Assembly: GCA_902494855.1 (NCBI GenBank)
Contig: CABUVC010000043.1
Location: forward strand, 1 to 10,579
From: an uncultured Collinsella sp.
Lineage (GTDB): Bacteria; Actinomycetota; Coriobacteriia; Coriobacteriales; Coriobacteriaceae
Length of the DNA: 10,579 bases
Direction of reading: 5' to 3'
Shown: piece after piece, positions 7,625-10,579 of the stretch
How positions within the stretch are numbered: the first letter of the stretch is position 1
How the letters are laid out: every line of letters begins with the position of its first letter
The notes under the pieces: generated by a model
Seen by the model: the letters and a program-made list of their open reading frames with translations, nothing else
Databases searched by the model: none
What the model was told of the DNA's origin: nothing
Made by a program: the position numbers and the translations under genes

Positions 7625-7654
7625 TCCTTTCGCGCTACCCCCCGTCCGCAAAAA
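7625..7654 (-). promoter_or_regulatory. Possible U-rich RNA thermometer helix masking the htpG ribosome site
   Basis: In the minus-strand RNA, UUUUUGCG (7654-7647) can pair over 8 consecutive positions with CGCGAAAG (7634-7627), including two G-U pairs, across a 12-base loop. The 3' side covers most of the AAAGGA Shine-Dalgarno. U-rich strands pairing with the ribosome site are the hallmark of fourU-type thermometers, and htpG is a heat-shock gene, so the context fits. The pairing was found by eye; competing folds were not computed. Confidence 0.3.
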
Positions 7655-7674
7655 CGGCCCGGTTGCCCGAGCCG
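7650..7674 (-). terminator. Intrinsic terminator or attenuator in the htpG leader
   Basis: On the minus strand, CGGCTCGG, GCAA, CCGGGCCG forms an 8-bp GC-rich stem (one U-G pair) capped by a GNRA tetraloop and followed at once by five T. This is a textbook intrinsic terminator. It ends only about 32 bases before the htpG ATG. It could stop read-through from the acetyltransferase gene, but there is no obvious room for an htpG promoter after it. It may therefore act as an attenuator within the htpG leader. Confidence 0.65.
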
Positions 7675-7705
7675 CATCGCAGACCTGCTATGTTCAGACT
7701 TAGAT

Positions 7706-7757
7706 TTTATAACCCATTAGCGCGCATATATACATACGGAATCGAAAAACTGTATGT
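7706..7757 (-). promoter_or_regulatory. Candidate htpG promoter with overlapping inverted repeat
   Basis: The minus strand has a -10-like TATAAA (7706-7711, 5 of 6) with a weak -35 TGTATA (7729-7734) at 17 bases. Overlapping the -35 is an inverted repeat: ACATACGG (7732-7739) and CTGTATGT (7750-7757), 7 of 8 paired with a 10-base spacer. It does not resemble CIRCE (HrcA) or the HAIR element (HspR), so the regulator, if any, is unknown. Use of this promoter would give a leader of about 80 bases that includes the GC-rich hairpin. Confidence 0.35.
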
Positions 7758-7788
7758 CCAAACGCTCTGATGCGCCAATTGCCAAGGA

Positions 7789-7830
7789 GTGTCCCCAACT
7801 GCCGGCAGAAAAGGAACGTCCCTATCTGCC
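7789..7830. repeat. GGGAC-core intergenic element at the end of the acetyltransferase gene
   Basis: The block holds GTGTCCCC, a perfect palindrome CTGCCGGCAG (7799-7808) and a weak hairpin formed by GGCAGA (7804-7809) and TCTGCC (7825-7830) around AACGTCCC. It overlaps the last three codons and the stop of the acetyltransferase gene. It shares the GTCCCTA core with sequences at 187-201 and 8350-8358. It may serve as the 3' end of the upstream operon, but it lacks a clean T run. Confidence 0.4.
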
Positions 7831-8325
7831 ACCCTCGACCCGTTTGGCCATCCAGGCATGGGGCTGGCCTTCATCCTCATAGTCCACCGGGGCAATCTGC
7901 GTGTAACCCGCCTTGGCATAGAGCGGCAGCACGTATTCCTGCGCGTGCAGCTTAATGAGCTTGGCGCCGGCATCGCGTGCACACGAAGCACTGGTCTCCA
8001 CGATCGCACTCGCCAGTCCGCGACGACGCATAGCCGGCAGCACGGCGACGCGCCCCATAATGTAGGTCTCCCCCGCTGCGACGCCTTCGTCCAAGTCGCA
8101 CGCCGGCGACACCGGAGCCTCTGCGTCAGCCGCGCGCTCAAGCTCTTCGGGAAACACGCGCGAGCAACCGGCAAGCTCGCCGTCTACATAGAGCGTCACA
8201 TGAATGCAGTTCGGGTCCTCGTCGATAGCGTCGAACTCATTCTCGTAGCCCTGCTCGTCCATAAAAACGACGCGGCGCACCAACGCCGCGTCATCAAAGC
8301 ATCCCGTCTTAAGTTGGATATCCAT
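7822..8325 (-). CDS. GNAT family N-acetyltransferase, ElaA-like (167 aa)
   Basis: This is a predicted cytosolic acetyl-CoA-dependent N-acetyltransferase whose substrate is unknown. The N terminus has the ElaA/YjcF-style segment RRVVFMDEQGY (17-27). The acetyl-CoA pyrophosphate-binding motif A is at about 90-105 (MGRVAVLPAMRRRGLA), followed by the conserved LHAQEYVLPLYAKAGY (126-141). A stretch of about 20 residues rich in Ala/Asp/Glu (about 65-86) between strands looks like a flexible insert. I chose the ATG at 8325 because AAAGGG lies 5 bases upstream; a TTG at 8343 in the same frame has no ribosome site. The gene begins 39 bases after the phosphatase stop codon on the same strand, so it may be the last gene of the polysaccharide-control transcript. 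A functional link to polysaccharide is not shown by the sequence. Confidence 0.88.
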   Translation of the reverse strand: MDIQLKTGCFDDAALVRRVVFMDEQGYENEFDAIDEDPNCIHVTLYVDGELAGCSRVFPEELERAADAEAPVSPACDLDEGVAAGETYIMGRVAVLPAMRRRGLASAIVETSASCARDAGAKLIKLHAQEYVLPLYAKAGYTQIAPVDYEDEGQPHAWMAKRVEGGR

Positions 8326-8364
8326 GGCTGCCCTTTCATTCAATGAGAACGTTAGGGACAGATT

Positions 8365-9015
8365 TTAGCGAAAATGAGCTCCGCGCACGCTAAACTTCGC
8401 GCGAGCCTTCGCCAGGCAGTCGTAATGACCCACGTTATGGGCATCGCTCGCGATGAAGCTGTACAGGTTCTGATCGAACAGGCGCTGTGCCGGCTTTTTC
8501 TCGCGACCAAAGCGACCGCCGGCAATAAAGTCCGCCGAAGCTTGCAGCTTGCAGCCCATATCGACCAGGCGCTCCGCCACGCTTACATCCTTTTGAACCG
8601 CACGATAGCGCTCAGGATGAGCGATGATCACCTGGTAGCCACGGCACTGCAAATCGTAAATCGTGTTCTCGTACTCTCTAAACGCATACGCATCGGCATG
8701 CGTCGAAAGCTCGAGCAGAAACTCGTTGGTCCCATCGAAATGCAAGTGATCCGCGGCATCGATACCAAGCTCAACGAGCTTTCGATGGTTGACCTCGAAG
8801 CCCATCTGGAGCGGAAAACCGTCAGCGTTATCGCGCAGCAGCTCAAAGGCATCCCACATCTTGTCGTAATCAAAATAGGGATCGCGGCAGTGAGGAGTGC
8901 AAACGATTCTGGTTACACCGGCCCGCTTGGCAGCCTCGAGCATCGCCAAGCTCTCTTCGAGATCGGCGGCGCCGTCGTCTACACCCGGCAAGATATGGCA
9001 ATGAATGTCACGCAT
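8365..9015 (-). CDS. cpsB: CpsB/CapC-type PHP protein-tyrosine phosphatase (216 aa)
   Basis: This is a metal-dependent tyrosine phosphatase of the PHP fold that dephosphorylates the partner BY-kinase and so controls capsule or exopolysaccharide assembly. All expected metal-site motifs are visible: DIHCHILPGVDDG (3-15), CTPH (39-42), the Glu in GFEVNH, IIAHPERY, and IASDAHN near the end. The protein stops about 22 residues after SDAHN, so it is shorter than the roughly 240-255 residues common in the family and lacks the usual final helical segment; the catalytic residues are unaffected. The ATG at 9015 follows AAGG by about 7 bases. It is 17 bases downstream of the kinase stop codon, consistent with co-transcription with kinase and activator. 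Confidence 0.93.
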   Translation of the reverse strand: MRDIHCHILPGVDDGAADLEESLAMLEAAKRAGVTRIVCTPHCRDPYFDYDKMWDAFELLRDNADGFPLQMGFEVNHRKLVELGIDAADHLHFDGTNEFLLELSTHADAYAFREYENTIYDLQCRGYQVIIAHPERYRAVQKDVSVAERLVDMGCKLQASADFIAGGRFGREKKPAQRLFDQNLYSFIASDAHNVGHYDCLAKARAKFSVRGAHFR

Positions 9016-9032
9016 AGGTCAGCCTTAATCAA

Positions 9033-9770
9033 CTAAACGTTTGCTCGGTTGGTGAAGATGCCCTTTTTGGAAGTGCCCTGATCGTCGGAGCCCTTCTTAA
9101 CCTTCTTACCGTCCTTGGTGTAGTAAGAATAGTAGTACTCGCTGGTCTCGGTCTCACAGTAATTCATGACGGTACCGATGAGCTTGACCTTCTCGGACTT
9201 CTTAAGCTGACCGATGGCGTTGAGCGCCTCCTCGCGCTTGGTGAAATCCTCACGCACGACAAAAAGCGCACCGTCGGTCAGACTTGCGATCTCGGCAGCA
9301 TCGATGAAGGTGCCGACCGGGGGAGCATCAAAGATGACGTACTGGAACTTGGCGGACAGTGCCTTTACCAGCTTGGCAAAGCGGTGAGAGACGATGATGT
9401 CGGCAGGATTGGGAATATGCGGCTCGGCATCGAGGAAGTAGAAGTTCTTCTGACCCGTCTCGACAATCGCCTGGTCAATAGAAACCTGCTCGGAAAGGAC
9501 TGCATAGAGTCCGCCGCGGGAGCGGACGCCGAGCATATCGGCAAGGGACCTGCGACGCATATCAGCCTCGACCAGCAGGACGCTCTTGCCGCTGGTGGCG
9601 ATAGCCTGGGCAAGGTTGATGGAAACCGTAGACTTGCCCTCGTTGGGAATCGAGGACGTAACGGTGATGGTGCGAATGGGGTCGTCCACGCTCGCAAAGC
9701 GGATGTTGGCCAGAAGGGTCTTGGCGGCATTCTGCACAACGAGCTTATCGGTGTTCTTTGCCTTAGCCAT
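9033..9770 (-). CDS. cpsD: CpsD-type bacterial tyrosine kinase (245 aa)
   Basis: This is a cytoplasmic BY-kinase (P-loop, MinD-like fold) that autophosphorylates on C-terminal tyrosines and acts with a CpsC-type membrane activator in polysaccharide chain-length control and export. Walker A is SSIPNEGKST (39-48). Walker A' is VLLVEADMR (64-72), with Glu where the first Asp of the usual D-x-D is expected. Walker B is YVIFDAPP (144-151). PNPADII (120-126) matches the conserved helix start of the family. The C-terminal tyrosine cluster is YYYSYY (212-217), followed by a Lys-rich tail. The ATG at 9770 is 2 bases after the activator gene's stop; its Shine-Dalgarno AAAGGTGG lies within the end of that gene, indicating translational coupling. 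Separate kinase and activator polypeptides are the Gram-positive arrangement. Confidence 0.94.
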   Translation of the reverse strand: MAKAKNTDKLVVQNAAKTLLANIRFASVDDPIRTITVTSSIPNEGKSTVSINLAQAIATSGKSVLLVEADMRRRSLADMLGVRSRGGLYAVLSEQVSIDQAIVETGQKNFYFLDAEPHIPNPADIIVSHRFAKLVKALSAKFQYVIFDAPPVGTFIDAAEIASLTDGALFVVREDFTKREEALNAIGQLKKSEKVKLIGTVMNYCETETSEYYYSYYTKDGKKVKKGSDDQGTSKKGIFTNRANV

Positions 9771-9772
9771 GC

Positions 9773-10429
9773 CTATTTACCACCTTTCATAGCCGGAATT
9801 CGGCCAACAACGGGAATACCCAGGAGCTCTTCTGCCTCTTCGGCACCGCGGATGCGGGTATTGAGCATGTCTGCCAAAACGACATAGGCAACTGCGATAA
9901 AGATACCGGCGAGGAACGCGACGGCAATATACAGCGTGCGCTTGGGGCCGCTGGGGGCTTCGGGGGTCTTAGCCTCGTCGATAACGTTGATGCTCTGGGC
10001 AGCGCCGACGTTCTGAGCGACCGTACTCACCGAGCTGGCAATGGCCTTTGCGACCTCAGCCGTCTCCTTGGCATCGGTGCCGGTAACCGAAAGCGTAATG
10101 ACACGCGTGGTGGTCTCGGAGGAAACAGACACCTTGTAGTCATCCAGATCGGTAAGGCCCAGTTCTTTGGCGGCGCCGCTCTTAACGCTATCGCTATCCA
10201 GCAGCGTGGCGATATCGTTGGAAAGCATCTGGCTCGCCGAGAGATCGTTGTAGCTCATCTGACCGCTATCGTCGGTCTTGGCGAGAATGTACATGCTCGT
10301 CGTCGCGGTATAGGTGTTGTCCATCGCAACGAAGGACACGATGCCCATGGCGATCGCGCAGACCACCGGAAGGGTGATGACCAGCTTGAGGTGCTTTTTA
10401 AGCAGCTGGAACAGTTCGAGAAGGGTCAT
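9773..10429 (-). CDS. cpsC: CpsC/Wzz-type polysaccharide chain-length regulator and kinase activator (218 aa)
   Basis: This membrane protein has two helices, about 15-36 and 165-187, flanking an extracytoplasmic domain, the layout of Wzz/CpsC co-polymerases. A Pro-rich segment, PEAPSGPKR (156-164), precedes the second helix, as is typical. The cytoplasmic tail TRIRGAEEAEELLGIPVVGRIP (191-212) matches the conserved end that contacts and activates the CpsD kinase. The start ATG at 10429 has AAAGG about 9 bases upstream. It is the first gene of the visible cluster and is followed after 2 bases by the kinase. No glycosyltransferase, flippase or polymerase gene is in the window, so the polysaccharide genes controlled by this trio must lie elsewhere, possibly just to the right. 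Confidence 0.93.
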   Translation of the reverse strand: MTLLELFQLLKKHLKLVITLPVVCAIAMGIVSFVAMDNTYTATTSMYILAKTDDSGQMSYNDLSASQMLSNDIATLLDSDSVKSGAAKELGLTDLDDYKVSVSSETTTRVITLSVTGTDAKETAEVAKAIASSVSTVAQNVGAAQSINVIDEAKTPEAPSGPKRTLYIAVAFLAGIFIAVAYVVLADMLNTRIRGAEEAEELLGIPVVGRIPAMKGGK

Positions 10430-10476
10430 GCAGCTTGCCTTTCATTTCCCTAGTTCGTATCGACAAAACTGCTCGT

Positions 10477-10537
10477 ATGATATCGCATCTTTCTGCCATG
10501 TCCGAACTCTATACATAAGATACAGCACATACGGCAA
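10477..10537 (-). promoter_or_regulatory. Candidate tandem promoters of the polysaccharide-control cluster
   Basis: On the minus strand two -10/-35 pairs can be drawn. The nearer has TATCAT (10477-10482) with TTCGGA (10501-10506), and the farther has TATAGA (10508-10513) with TTGCCG (10532-10537). Both have 18-base spacers. A palindrome TTGCGCAA (10540-10547) lies just upstream and might be a regulator site. The 150-base gene-free stretch before the activator gene suggests that transcription starts here, though it could instead be the internal gap of a longer operon entering from outside the window. Confidence 0.3.
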
Positions 10538-10579
10538 TGTTGCGCAATAATGACGCCGCATCGGCAACCCCGGCGCGGC

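Noticed and set aside
7619..7651. Upstream ATG adding 11 residues to HtpG
   Set aside because: The added residues match no HtpG N terminus, whereas the ATG at 7618 has AAAGGA at ideal spacing.
6764..7720. Plus-strand open frame of 318 codons opposite htpG
   Set aside because: Its Val/Leu/Gly-rich sequence mirrors the htpG codons in antisense, and the opposite strand is an unambiguous chaperone gene.
7681..7821. CIRCE or HAIR heat-shock operator near htpG
   Set aside because: Neither TTAGCACTC/GAGTGCTAA nor CTTGAGT/ACTCAAG half-sites are present.
8326..8343. TTG start adding 6 residues to the acetyltransferase
   Set aside because: No ribosome site precedes it, whereas the downstream ATG has AAAGGG 5 bases upstream.

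Overview
The window looks like chromosomal DNA of a moderately GC-rich actinobacterium of the class Coriobacteriia, most probably Collinsella or a close relative. This is inferred from gene style, the acidic proteins, long open antisense frames, and intergenic palindromes with a GGGGAC core that I associate from memory with Collinsella; no database search was possible. All seven recognisable genes lie on the minus strand, so transcription runs from the right end of the window to the left.

Layout in the direction of transcription. (1) At the right, a compact exopolysaccharide/capsule control cluster: a CpsC/Wzz-type membrane chain-length regulator (9773-10429), a CpsD-type bacterial tyrosine kinase (9033-9770) and a CpsB-type PHP tyrosine phosphatase (8365-9015). 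They are spaced by 2 and 17 bases and each has its own Shine-Dalgarno sequence. A GNAT acetyltransferase of the ElaA type (7822-8325) follows after a 39-base gap and may be the last gene of the transcript. (2) A 203-base spacer, then the heat-shock chaperone gene htpG (5594-7618). Its leader has a plausible -10 box, an inverted repeat over the -35 region, a GC-rich stem with a GCAA tetraloop and a run of five U, and a possible U-rich helix that would mask the ribosome binding site. (3) A 372-base spacer holding two very large palindromes (33-bp and 25-bp stems, each with one mismatch) and then the promoter region of the next operon. (4) Two different YhgE/Pip-family membrane proteins, 929 and 729 residues, with stop and start codons directly abutting (TAAATG). 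The first carries an unusual extension of about 200 residues with two more membrane helices. (5) A 241-base tail with a stem-loop touching the last stop codon and a roughly 100-base nested inverted repeat containing a likely terminator.

How the genes work together. CpsC, CpsD and CpsB form the known phosphoregulatory trio: CpsC activates the CpsD kinase, CpsD phosphorylates its own C-terminal tyrosines, and CpsB removes the phosphates, tuning polysaccharide assembly. The two YhgE/Pip proteins probably form one envelope complex spanning membrane and wall, with export- or phage-receptor-like roles suggested by the family. HtpG is a cytosolic Hsp90. I see no RNA gene, CRISPR array, transposase, phage gene or origin. 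The most interesting material is in the spacers (large palindromes and the structured htpG leader) and in the extended, translationally coupled YhgE pair.
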